This document shows, piece by piece, positions 1 to 7,967 of a stretch of 64,000 nt of DNA. How positions within the stretch are numbered: position 1 is the first letter of the stretch; the number at the start of each line of letters is the position of its first letter. Below the pieces are notes generated by a model, which was given only the letters and a program-made list of their open reading frames with translations, ran no database searches and had not been told where the DNA came from. Both the position numbers and the translations under genes were made by a program. Source of the DNA: an uncultured Myxococcales bacterium (GTDB lineage Bacteria; Myxococcota_A; UBA9042); the NCBI GenBank assembly GCA_903919145.1, contig CAIXGW010000251.1, forward strand, positions 16,224 to 80,223, in the 5' to 3' direction.

Positions 1-3000
1 ACCTTGCCGGCCAGGGTGATCGAGCGGTTCTCTGGGTCATCCATGTCCGTACCCACCAGCGTGACCTGCGGCGCGACCGACAGCTGGTACTCCTTGGGCT
101 TGGCCACCAGCAGCTCGCGGCCGTCGGCGCGCAGGTTCATCGACAGCAGCTTGTCTCCCAGCACCCGCACCGTGCCCGAAGTCGTCAGGTCGCCGTCCAT
201 CAGGTGCATGCTCAGGGGCTGATCAGCAGGAATCATCAGCGTCATCAAGCCTTTACTGCTGGTGGCGAGGTACAGCCTGGCTCCCTCGGCGATCGTCATC
301 TCGCCAAGACCGCGCAGGACCATGCTGCTGGCGTGAGAGCGCAGCGCCCCCTGGATCCGCAGCGGGTCGCCGGGAAAACCGCCTTCGATGCGCAGCCGCC
401 CCGCCACCCCTTGCAGACACTGCGAGCGCTTGTCGGCAGTTACCACTGGGTCGGGCAAGATGTCCAGCTGGACGTCCATGCTGGCCAGCGACGCGCCCAG
501 CGGCCCCCAGCGCGGCACCGCCAGCGTGCCCGCAGCATAGGCCAGCAGGTGCATGGGCTTGTCTTCGCCCTGGGGCAGCAGCGCCCCACACAGCTCTAGC
601 GGCGTGCCTTCCACCTCAAAGTAGGTGCTGCTCAGGTTGATCTCTTTGGCCGTCACCGTGCTCAGCATCACGCTGGTGTTGCGAATCGGCCGCACGCCGC
701 TGCCCATGTCGACCCACAGTCCGCCCGACGGCACCGCCGACTCGACGCGCCAGTCCAGCGCTTTGCCAGCCATTTGCAGGATGGTGTTGGCCTCCCCCTC
801 CAGCCGGATCTGCATACCGGGTAGCTTCTCCATTCCCAGCCGGCGGATCGGGTCGATGCTGCCCACCGTGGCCACCCGCACTTGGCCGCCGGACGGAGCC
901 ATGCCCTTGAAGTCGATCTGACTCCCCGGCATCAATTGGAAGTTGTTGAAGAACTCAGAGCTCGTCAGCAGCGCTGGCCCGTCGCGGGTCTTGGCGATGT
1001 GCAGCTTGGCGCTGCCAATGGGGATCTTGGCCCACGCCAGGTCCTGCATGGTCACGTCGGCCTGCATTTCTAGCCCTGCCGCATCGCCCTTGGCCTTGGC
1101 GACCAGCCCGACCTTGCCGCGCATTGGCAGGTCGCCCAGGCTGGGCAGGCTCTGCAATTGCAGCATGGGCAAGTCGATTTCGCCCTCAAAACTGCCGTTG
1201 CCTAGGTGGTAGCGGCCGGCCAGCCGCAGGTCCTGGCTGCCATCCGCCGGGTCGCCGCGCCGCCGCAGCCGGCCATCTTGCAGGACCGCGCGCTGGCCGA
1301 TGAGCTCGATGTGGCCCTGCAGCGAGTCCAACCTCTCGCCGGCCACGTCTAGCTGGCGCGCCGCCACCTGGCCCGACAACTGCAGGGTTGTCTTTGCATT
1401 TTTCGCGTCCATGGCCACCCGACCACCGCGCAGCGAGGCCTGGCCCGCCACCCGCGGCAGGGCCGTCAGCTTGAGGGCCGCCTGCGCCTTGGCCAGGTCG
1501 ATGGCCGGCATGTCAAAATTCTTGAGCAACAGCGGCTGTTTGGCGCGCAGCACCGTCCAGTCGCCGCCAAACAGCGCCATGGTAAAGTCGCCGCGCGCTT
1601 CGCCAAAGTCGGTGCTGACCCGCAGCCCCCCCAGCCCAAGCACGCCGCTTTGCAAAGACATCTTGGCGCTGGCCCGCCGCACCTTGAGCCACGGCGTCAC
1701 CAGCTCTGCCACGGTCAGCGCCGCCTGCGCATCCCACGCCAGCATCTTGCCGCGCAGCTGGCCCGCCTCAAGCCGCAGCGAGCCCTGATAGCCCGGCAGC
1801 CCCAGCGGCTCCAGCCAGGCCTGCATCCGCGGCATCCACAGCGACAGCGCCAGCGCCGTGGCGGGCCCGGTAAGGTCCAGCGCGCCGTCGGCCTGCAGAT
1901 CAAGCAGCAGCTCACCGCCGCCCTGCGCGTCTTTGGCCCGCAGCCGGCTGCGATCCAGGGTGACCATCAGCGTTTGCTGGCCCTTGGCGTCGGGCCCCAT
2001 CGCCAGCCTCATGCCACCGCGCCACTCGACCCGCGGCAGCGGCTGCTGGATGAAGTCCAAAAAGGTGTCGCGGTCCAGGCTCAGGTCAGCGTCCAGGGCC
2101 ACGTCCATGTCCAGCGGCCTACCGGTCGGCAGGTGGATGCGCACCGCCGTGCCCAGCCGCCCCTTGAGCCACCCCGCAGCCAGCGCCGGCGTCAGGCCAA
2201 CAAGGCCCACCGAGCGGGCCATCAACGGCAGGTCGCCGCGCATGCCGTCGACAAAAAACTCACCGCGCACTTGATGTTCTGGGCGATCCAGCGCCATCTT
2301 GTACTCAATGCGCGGGCTGGTCAGCCAGCCACCATAGGCGTGCAGCTGGAGGTCCGTGCTGATCACCCGCATCGCCGCATCGCCGCGCGAGCCCGTTTCG
2401 ACTTCGACCTTGCCGCGCAGCGCTTCGGTCTGAAAACCCGAGATCAGACCGCTGGCCGCCACGTCGCCCTGAGCCCAAAAGCCGTCGAGCAGGTCAAAGC
2501 GGAACTGCCCAACCACTGCCGCGCGGGCATCAAACAGATCCCCCAGCAGGTCGCGCAAGAAGGGCGACTTGCTTGAGGTCGCCAGCGCAAACTGGTCGGC
2601 GTGGATCCGGATGTCGCTGGCCATCTCGACGTCGATGCGGGCGCGGCTGATGACGGCATCCGGCTCGGCCAGTGGCTTGCGCCAATCCACCGGCGGCATC
2701 TGCACGCTGAGGCCATCTACCAACACCCGCTGCAAATCGCCTTCTACGCTGTCTAGTTGCAGCGATCCGGCCGGGATCGGCGGCAGCAACCTCATGGCGT
2801 CCAGGGTCACCGCGACATGGCCTGCCACCGCCCGCTGCAAAGAGTACTGCACCTGCGGCGGCCTGCCGACCGGCACTTCGATCTGCGCGCCATTGCTGTC
2901 AAAATCAAGGGCGTGGCTGTCGATCTGCATCGCCGGCAGGTCCATGCGAAAGGCGGCGTCGCGCACCTTGGCCGCCCCCAGCCGCAGCCACACCGGCATG

Positions 3001-3539
3001 GGCTTGGCCGCGGGATCGGGCGGCTGGTCGAAGTCGACAAAGGCCGTGACCAGCCGCAGCCGCCCCTTGGCGTCGTTGTCCAAGACCACCAGCGGCGACT
3101 GCAGATCCAGCCGCGGCAGGCTCAGCCGCAGGGCCCCGGCGCGCAAGCCATCGACCAGCCGCGACGGCGCCAGCTCGACCACCAGCAGCCGGGCCGACAG
3201 CACCACTTCGCCAAGCGGCTCGCGCACCTCTAGCTGATCCGCCACCAGCCGGACCCGCAGCTCGCCCTGCTCGACCACCGGGCCGACCCGCAGGCTGCGC
3301 ATCCGCAATTCGCCAGGCAGCACCTGACTGGCCACCTCGGAGCCGATGCGCGCCGCTGATGGGGAGTTGACCGCTAGGTACACCACGGTCGCCAGCCACA
3401 CCAAGCCCACAATGCCCTGGATAGTCGCCAGATAGACGCTGCGCCCCAGCGACGCCAGCAGACGCGCCGCGCGCCGGCCCCAGCTGGGCTTGGGCGGCAG
3501 ACCGGCATCGGGCTGGGTGGCAGGGGCGGCCAAAATCAC
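1..3539 (-). CDS. TamB/AsmA-like translocation and assembly protein, C-terminus cut by window edge
   Basis: An open frame of 1,179 codons runs from a GTG at 3539 to the left edge with no stop, so the C-terminus lies outside the window. A single hydrophobic helix at about residues 35-57 would anchor it in the inner membrane with the rest in the periplasm. The body is a long run of alternating hydrophobic/polar beta-strand sequence, typical of AsmA/TamB bridge proteins that carry lipids or assist outer-membrane protein assembly. The last visible residues (LLVAKPKEYQL, then a Leu-Thr-Leu-Ala-Gly-Lys-Val stretch) resemble the start of the TamB (DUF490) domain, so a few hundred residues are probably missing. 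The start is uncertain: GTG 3539 has GGA only just upstream, and in-frame TTG codons occur further upstream after a TAG. The family call rests on architecture and that end motif, not on a search. Confidence 0.72.
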   Translation of the reverse strand, partial: MILAAPATQPDAGLPPKPSWGRRAARLLASLGRSVYLATIQGIVGLVWLATVVYLAVNSPSAARIGSEVASQVLPGELRMRSLRVGPVVEQGELRVRLVADQLEVREPLGEVVLSARLLVVELAPSRLVDGLRAGALRLSLPRLDLQSPLVVLDNDAKGRLRLVTAFVDFDQPPDPAAKPMPVWLRLGAAKVRDAAFRMDLPAMQIDSHALDFDSNGAQIEVPVGRPPQVQYSLQRAVAGHVAVTLDAMRLLPPIPAGSLQLDSVEGDLQRVLVDGLSVQMPPVDWRKPLAEPDAVISRARIDVEMASDIRIHADQFALATSSKSPFLRDLLGDLFDARAAVVGQFRFDLLDGFWAQGDVAASGLISGFQTEALRGKVEVETGSRGDAAMRVISTDLQLHAYGGWLTSPRIEYKMALDRPEHQVRGEFFVDGMRGDLPLMARSVGLVGLTPALAAGWLKGRLGTAVRIHLPTGRPLDMDVALDADLSLDRDTFLDFIQQPLPRVEWRGGMRLAMGPDAKGQQTLMVTLDRSRLRAKDAQGGGELLLDLQADGALDLTGPATALALSLWMPRMQAWLEPLGLPGYQGSLRLEAGQLRGKMLAWDAQAALTVAELVTPWLKVRRASAKMSLQSGVLGLGGLRVSTDFGEARGDFTMALFGGDWTVLRAKQPLLLKNFDMPAIDLAKAQAALKLTALPRVAGQASLRGGRVAMDAKNAKTTLQLSGQVAARQLDVAGERLDSLQGHIELIGQRAVLQDGRLRRRGDPADGSQDLRLAGRYHLGNGSFEGEIDLPMLQLQSLPSLGDLPMRGKVGLVAKAKGDAAGLEMQADVTMQDLAWAKIPIGSAKLHIAKTRDGPALLTSSEFFNNFQLMPGSQIDFKGMAPSGGQVRVATVGSIDPIRRLGMEKLPGMQIRLEGEANTILQMAGKALDWRVESAVPSGGLWVDMGSGVRPIRNTSVMLSTVTAKEINLSSTYFEVEGTPLELCGALLPQGEDKPMHLLAYAAGTLAVPRWGPLGASLASMDVQLDILPDPVVTADKRSQCLQGVAGRLRIEGGFPGDPLRIQGALRSHASSMVLRGLGEMTIAEGARLYLATSSKGLMTLMIPADQPLSMHLMDGDLTTSGTVRVLGDKLLSMNLRADGRELLVAKPKEYQLSVAPQVTLVGTDMDDPENRSITLAGK

Positions 3540-3679
3540 TCCGCGGTGGCGTTGCAAGAGCAGAACGCACAACCCGCCGAGTTTAGTCTAAGGATGGATC
3601 CGCTACCAACTTTCCGCCCTCAGCGGGCCCGGCGCCAGCGCCAATGGCTGTTGGGCCTGGCGCAGCGCGACGGGCCGGC

Positions 3680-5626
3680 TCAGAAGCCAAAGACGCCGTC
3701 CATGCAAAGCTGGATCGGAAAGCCGCCCAAGCTGCATGCCAAGCACACGGATTTGCAGGGGATAGTGCAGGTGACCTTGCCGGGAATCGCGTCTTTGGTC
3801 ACGGTGCATTTGCCGCCGGAGTTGCAGGTGCCGGGCAGGTCCATCTCATCGCCGCACAGGCCCGGGTCGTAGGCGTAGGTGCAGGGCACGCTGGGCTTGG
3901 AGTAGCAGGCGCCGCCAGAGCACACGCCCACCGGGCACGCCGCTGAGGAAGCCGGGCACGGCAAGCCATTGCCGCCTTCTACGCTGTGCACGCAGCCGGT
4001 GCCGGGAACGCAAGAGTCCTTGGTGCACGGCGCGCCGTCGTTGCACTGGTTGACCAGGCCGGGCTTGCAGGTGCCGTTGAGGCAGTTGTCATTCTGGGTG
4101 CAGATGTTGCCGTCATCGCAGGGGATGCTGCTGGCCGGGTTGTGCTTGCAGATACCGCCGACGCAGACGTCGGTTGTGCAGGGCTTGCCGTCGTCGGTGC
4201 AGGTCTGGCCGTCGGTCAGCGGGTGCTCGCACTTGCCGGCGGTGCAGATGTCCGCAGTGCAGGGCTTGCCGTCTTCGGCGCACTTGGTGCCGTCGCTGGC
4301 CTGGGGGTGGCTGCACTTGCCGTTCTGGCACAGGTCTTGGGTGCACTGGATGCCGTCGTCGGGGCAGATGCCCTCGCTGGCGGGTGCGTGCTTGCAGCCG
4401 TCAATCGGGTTGCAGGAGTCGCTGGTGCACGGGTCCTTGTCATTGCAGTCCAGCTCGCTGCCGCCCATGCACTTGCCCGACACGCACTTGTCTACCTGGG
4501 TGCACAAGGAGCCGTCGTCGCAGACCAAGCCGCCCAGCTGGATGTGCTTGCAGGAGCCATCGGTGTTGCAGCTGTCTTTGGTGCACGGGTCGCCGTCTTC
4601 GCACAGGCCTTCGTCGGTGTCGCCGTTGCAGTTGTCGTCCACGCCGTTGCAGGCTTCGGGCGCGGGTTTCTTGCCGTCGCAAACCGCTTGGCCGTCTACG
4701 CATTCTTTGATCTGGCCCTTGCAGGTGCCAAACTCATTCTTGAGGTCGCAGGTGGCGCCGGCCTGAAAGTCGTCGGTCTTGCCGTTGCAGTCGTCGTCCA
4801 GGCCGTTGCACTCCTCGGGCTTGGCCACGGTGGCGTTGCAGGCCGTCAGACCGTCGGCCGTGCACTGGCGAAAGCCCTTGCAGGTGCCGTAGATGTTCTT
4901 GTTGGTGCAGCTGGTCTTTAGCCCCAACAGCTTGGCGTTGGAGCTGCACTCGCACAGCCCGTCGCGCCGGCACTGGTAGGTGTTCAGGCCGGTGTCTTTG
5001 TCGATGTTGGGCTCGCAGGTAAAGCCGTCTGGGCAGTCGGGCTTGATCTCGCTGCACGCCGCGCCGCAAAAGCTGCCAGAGTTGCCGCCAGTGCCGTACT
5101 GCAGACATACGTTGCCGGCCTTGCCATCGCTGTTGCAGCCCAGGTTGTCATCGCAGGGATCGCACAGGAATTTGAACTTGGGGGCGCAGTAGTAGCCCTT
5201 GTCTGAGGTGCCGGGGATGACTTCTTCGACGCACTGATAGCCGGTGGGGCAGGTGCCGCAGAACTTGGTGCACATCTTGCCGGTGGTGGTCAGCGGGCTT
5301 TCGATGCACAAGCCGGTGTTGCACTCTTCGGCTTCTGTACACGGCCAGCCGAATTCGCCTTGCACCGGGCCAGTGTCTTTGGGGGGCAGCTCCAAAGTCA
5401 GGGTATCGCTGCCAAACAGACCGCCGCTGTCTTCCAGGGCGGCGCTGTCGCCAAAGCCGCCGCTGCCATCGGCGTTGACCATGGTGCCGTCCACGGTGTT
5501 TTCGCTGCAGCCGCTGGCCAGAGCGGCGATCAGCCAACAGCCGACCAACCACAGGCGCGCGCCGCCGCTACCGACCCAGAAGCCGGCCGTTGGGCTCACT
5601 GGGGTCGCTGGTCTGGTTGGCCGCAT
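3680..5626 (-). CDS. Cys-rich lipoprotein with MopE-like and CTDC repeats
   Basis: This 648-residue protein starts at ATG 5626, five bases after a strong GGAGGT; in-frame codons upstream of it lack a ribosome site. Residues 1-40 form a lipoprotein signal ending in LASGC, so Cys40 would be lipidated. An acidic, Gly/Ser-rich linker follows. The body is disulfide-rich. Around residues 275 and 330 two Asp/Asn motifs (NGLDDDCNGKTDD and NGVDDNCNGDTDEG) match the MopE-type metal-binding motif found in myxobacterial surface proteins. Residues about 350-600 contain a run of modules of the type CxDDGxxCTxDxC..GxC, like Dictyostelium CTDC repeats. An extracytoplasmic, Ca- or metal-stabilised surface role is inferred; no enzymatic domain is visible. 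It is divergent from the downstream GST gene. Confidence 0.8.
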   Translation of the reverse strand: MRPTRPATPVSPTAGFWVGSGGARLWLVGCWLIAALASGCSENTVDGTMVNADGSGGFGDSAALEDSGGLFGSDTLTLELPPKDTGPVQGEFGWPCTEAEECNTGLCIESPLTTTGKMCTKFCGTCPTGYQCVEEVIPGTSDKGYYCAPKFKFLCDPCDDNLGCNSDGKAGNVCLQYGTGGNSGSFCGAACSEIKPDCPDGFTCEPNIDKDTGLNTYQCRRDGLCECSSNAKLLGLKTSCTNKNIYGTCKGFRQCTADGLTACNATVAKPEECNGLDDDCNGKTDDFQAGATCDLKNEFGTCKGQIKECVDGQAVCDGKKPAPEACNGVDDNCNGDTDEGLCEDGDPCTKDSCNTDGSCKHIQLGGLVCDDGSLCTQVDKCVSGKCMGGSELDCNDKDPCTSDSCNPIDGCKHAPASEGICPDDGIQCTQDLCQNGKCSHPQASDGTKCAEDGKPCTADICTAGKCEHPLTDGQTCTDDGKPCTTDVCVGGICKHNPASSIPCDDGNICTQNDNCLNGTCKPGLVNQCNDGAPCTKDSCVPGTGCVHSVEGGNGLPCPASSAACPVGVCSGGACYSKPSVPCTYAYDPGLCGDEMDLPGTCNSGGKCTVTKDAIPGKVTCTIPCKSVCLACSLGGFPIQLCMDGVFGF

Positions 5627-5831
5627 GACACCTCCGAACGGTTCGCAGCCCGCGGCGGGGCGCCGGCGGTTCTGCCACTGAACTTTACAGGATACGGGCC
5701 GCCGCGCCCAGCGGCAACCACCGCCGGTCCAAAGGGGTGCGGCCAGACCCCAAAAGAGTCGCGCCTTGGCAAACTCGCCGCGCGGTGGTAGACGCCCAGG
5801 CTGCCCGCCAACGGCCGCTGCCAAGGAACCC

Positions 5832-6599
5832 ATGCACCGCCTGATCACGATTGCCATCAGCCACTACTGCGAAAAAGTGCGCTGGGCCCTGGAGTTGGCT
5901 GGCGAGCCCTACCAAGAGAGCGCCCACCTGCCGCTGCTGCACTGGGGCTATAGCCTGACCGCCGGCGCTGGGCGCACGGTGCCAGCCCTGGTGACCAAGG
6001 AAGGCGAAGTCCTGGGCGATTCGACCGACATCCTGCTGTGGCTCGACCGCCGCCACCCCCAGCTGGGGCTGTATGGCAGCGACGACGCCCAGCGCCAGGA
6101 GATCGCGGCGCTAGAAGACCTGCTGGATGAGAAGCTGGGACCGGCCACCCGGCGCTGGGGCTACTTCCACCTGCTGCCAGACAAGGCCCTGACCCTGCGC
6201 TATGCCAGCCAAGGGGTGCCGCCGACAGAACTGCTGATCATGAAGGCAAGTTTTCCGCTGGCGCGGCGGCTGCTGCGCCGCGGCCTGGGCATTGACGCCG
6301 CTGGGACCGAGCGATCGGTGGTGCGGATGCGCGAAATTCTGGCCCTGCTCAGCGAAAAACTCAGCGATGGCCGGTTGTTCTTGGCGGGCAACCAGCTGAC
6401 GACGGCTGACCTGACCTTTGCTGCACTGGCCAGCCCGCTGCTGCAGCCGCCTGAGCACCCCCTGCCGTTTCCGCCGTTGGACCAGCTGCCAGGGGCCATG
6501 CGCGCCGAGGTGGAAGCGGCGCGGGCGACCCTGGCCGGGCAGCATGGGCTCAAGCTCTACCGCGAGCATCGCCGCAAGGCGCCGGCTCAGCCGAGCTAG
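5832..6599 (+). CDS. Glutathione S-transferase family protein
   Basis: A 255-residue cytosolic protein. The ATG at 5832 is preceded by AAGGA. The N-terminus (ISHYCEKVRWAL, residues 9-20) is the first strand-helix of the thioredoxin-like GST N-domain, with Ser/His/Tyr/Cys where the glutathione-activating residue sits. VPAL followed by GDSTDILLWLD gives the cis-Pro and the Asp-Ser pair that holds the gamma-glutamyl group. The C-terminal part (from about residue 95) is all-helical and includes LFLAGNQLTTADLTFAAL, the conserved GST C-domain N-capping segment. It would conjugate or reduce small electrophiles with glutathione; the substrate cannot be predicted. It is divergently transcribed from the Cys-rich lipoprotein and convergent with the next gene. 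Confidence 0.85.
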   Translation: MHRLITIAISHYCEKVRWALELAGEPYQESAHLPLLHWGYSLTAGAGRTVPALVTKEGEVLGDSTDILLWLDRRHPQLGLYGSDDAQRQEIAALEDLLDEKLGPATRRWGYFHLLPDKALTLRYASQGVPPTELLIMKASFPLARRLLRRGLGIDAAGTERSVVRMREILALLSEKLSDGRLFLAGNQLTTADLTFAALASPLLQPPEHPLPFPPLDQLPGAMRAEVEAARATLAGQHGLKLYREHRRKAPAQPS

Positions 6600-6608
6600 A
6601 AGCGCCGA

Positions 6609-7721
6609 TCACCCCGGCAGCAGCAGCCACAAGTACTGATCTGTGCAGACGGACTCTGAGAAATCCTGAGCCCGCTGCCGCAACAACTCCGCATCAATGG
6701 GCCTGTCCAGCGCCTGGACCAGCGCCCCTGCCAGCGCCGGTGCATTGCGGGTGGGCACCAGCGGCCCCAGCCGCCCCTCCTGCAGGATCTCGCGCGGCCC
6801 AAAGCGGCAGTCGGTGGCCACCACCTGGGTGCCACAAGCCAAAGCCTCGATCAGCACCGTCGGCAGGGCTTCATACTCAGAAGAGAGCGCAAACACCGCG
6901 GCATGGCGCAGCGCCGCCGCCGAATTCTCTGTCCATCCAGGCAGCTGCACGCAATCCTGCAGCCCCAACGTCGCCACCTGAGCCTGCAGGTCGCCGCGCA
7001 GCTCGCCTTCGCCATAGATCAGCAGCCGCGCCGGCCGCTGGCGCGCCAGCAACGCAAAGGCCTGGATTAGCGTGGCGAAATCCTTTGCCGCACACAGGCG
7101 GCCCATGCCGACCACCACCGGCGGCTGGCCCGGCTGCAGCCACGGATGATCGGGCTTCTCCTCAGCTTTTTGCAGCAGCTCCGCCGTCACGACCGGATTG
7201 TAGATGACCTGAACCTTGGTGCGCAGCCACGGAAACAGCAGGCGCAGCTCGTCAGCCAGCCCGGTCGACACCGCCACCACCGCATCGGTCAGCCACAGCT
7301 GACTGCGCAGAGCAATCGGCAACCACCTGTCGTGCAACGGGACTTTGGCCGCCGCCCTCATCACCGTGGCGTTGTGCAGCACCGCCACCACCCGCGTATC
7401 GACCCTGGCCAGCCGCCGCGCCACCGCCGCCACCACCGCGGCGCTGTCCATCACCGCCAGAAGCGCTGCCGGACGATGTTCTTTGAGGTAGGCCGCCAAA
7501 GGCCGCGCCGCCAGCAGCGTGCGCTTGGCGGGAAGCTCGATGATGCGCACCTGCGGTGGAATTCTAGCGAGGTGGGGGCCTTCTGCACGGATCAGCAGCA
7601 GGTCGACCTGGATGCCGCGCTGGACCAAGGCGTTGATCAGGTTGGCAGTGACCCGCTCCGCCCCACCACCGTTGAGGTTGGGAATCAGCACCGCGATGCG
7701 CTGGGATGGAAGGTGGGTCAA
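6609..7721 (-). CDS. Glycosyltransferase family 4 (GT-B fold)
   Basis: About 370 residues. I chose TTG 7721 as start because GGAG lies five bases upstream and the protein then begins just before the first Rossmann strand (RIAVLIPNLNGGGAERV). A GTG at 7784 would add about 20 residues of atypical sequence. GGGAERV is the glycine-rich acceptor loop typical of GT4 enzymes. The C-terminal nucleotide-sugar domain contains GMGRLCAAKDF, the LIYGEGELR strand, and the EX7E signature (EALPTVLIE) followed by ALACGTQVVATDC. Such enzymes add sugars to lipopolysaccharide, exopolysaccharide or other glycans at the inner face of the membrane. No other glycan genes surround it, so the pathway is unknown. It faces the GST gene tail to tail and is divergent from the acylase gene. 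Confidence 0.88.
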   Translation of the reverse strand: MTHLPSQRIAVLIPNLNGGGAERVTANLINALVQRGIQVDLLLIRAEGPHLARIPPQVRIIELPAKRTLLAARPLAAYLKEHRPAALLAVMDSAAVVAAVARRLARVDTRVVAVLHNATVMRAAAKVPLHDRWLPIALRSQLWLTDAVVAVSTGLADELRLLFPWLRTKVQVIYNPVVTAELLQKAEEKPDHPWLQPGQPPVVVGMGRLCAAKDFATLIQAFALLARQRPARLLIYGEGELRGDLQAQVATLGLQDCVQLPGWTENSAAALRHAAVFALSSEYEALPTVLIEALACGTQVVATDCRFGPREILQEGRLGPLVPTRNAPALAGALVQALDRPIDAELLRQRAQDFSESVCTDQYLWLLLPG

Positions 7722-7967
7722 GGCGGCTCCGTGGCGACGGCGCGGCTGGCCCAAAGCAGCTGGCCCGCGCCCCACCGTACCCACTGGGGGCCCGGGCCGT
7801 CAAGGTCATCCCGGCGGAGCGTGCTGCCACAATTTCCGCAATTCCTAAATGTCGGCAAGGACATGACCCAAGGGGAGGCAGAGCCGGTGGGGGCAGTGTC
7901 TGATGGAGGCCAGCATCGTTTTTCCGCCGGGCTCTGCTATGCTGCGGGCCACCAACGGGAGGAACGG

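Noticed and set aside
1650..2576. Plus-strand frames across the TamB-like gene
   Set aside because: Their translations are Arg/Gln/His-rich without domains, while the minus frame is continuous for 1,179 codons with beta-strand pattern.
7146..7967. Upstream extension of the acylase frame by about 270 codons
   Set aside because: It overlaps the glycosyltransferase gene antisense, and the lipoprotein signal and strong ribosome site mark ATG 7968 as the start.
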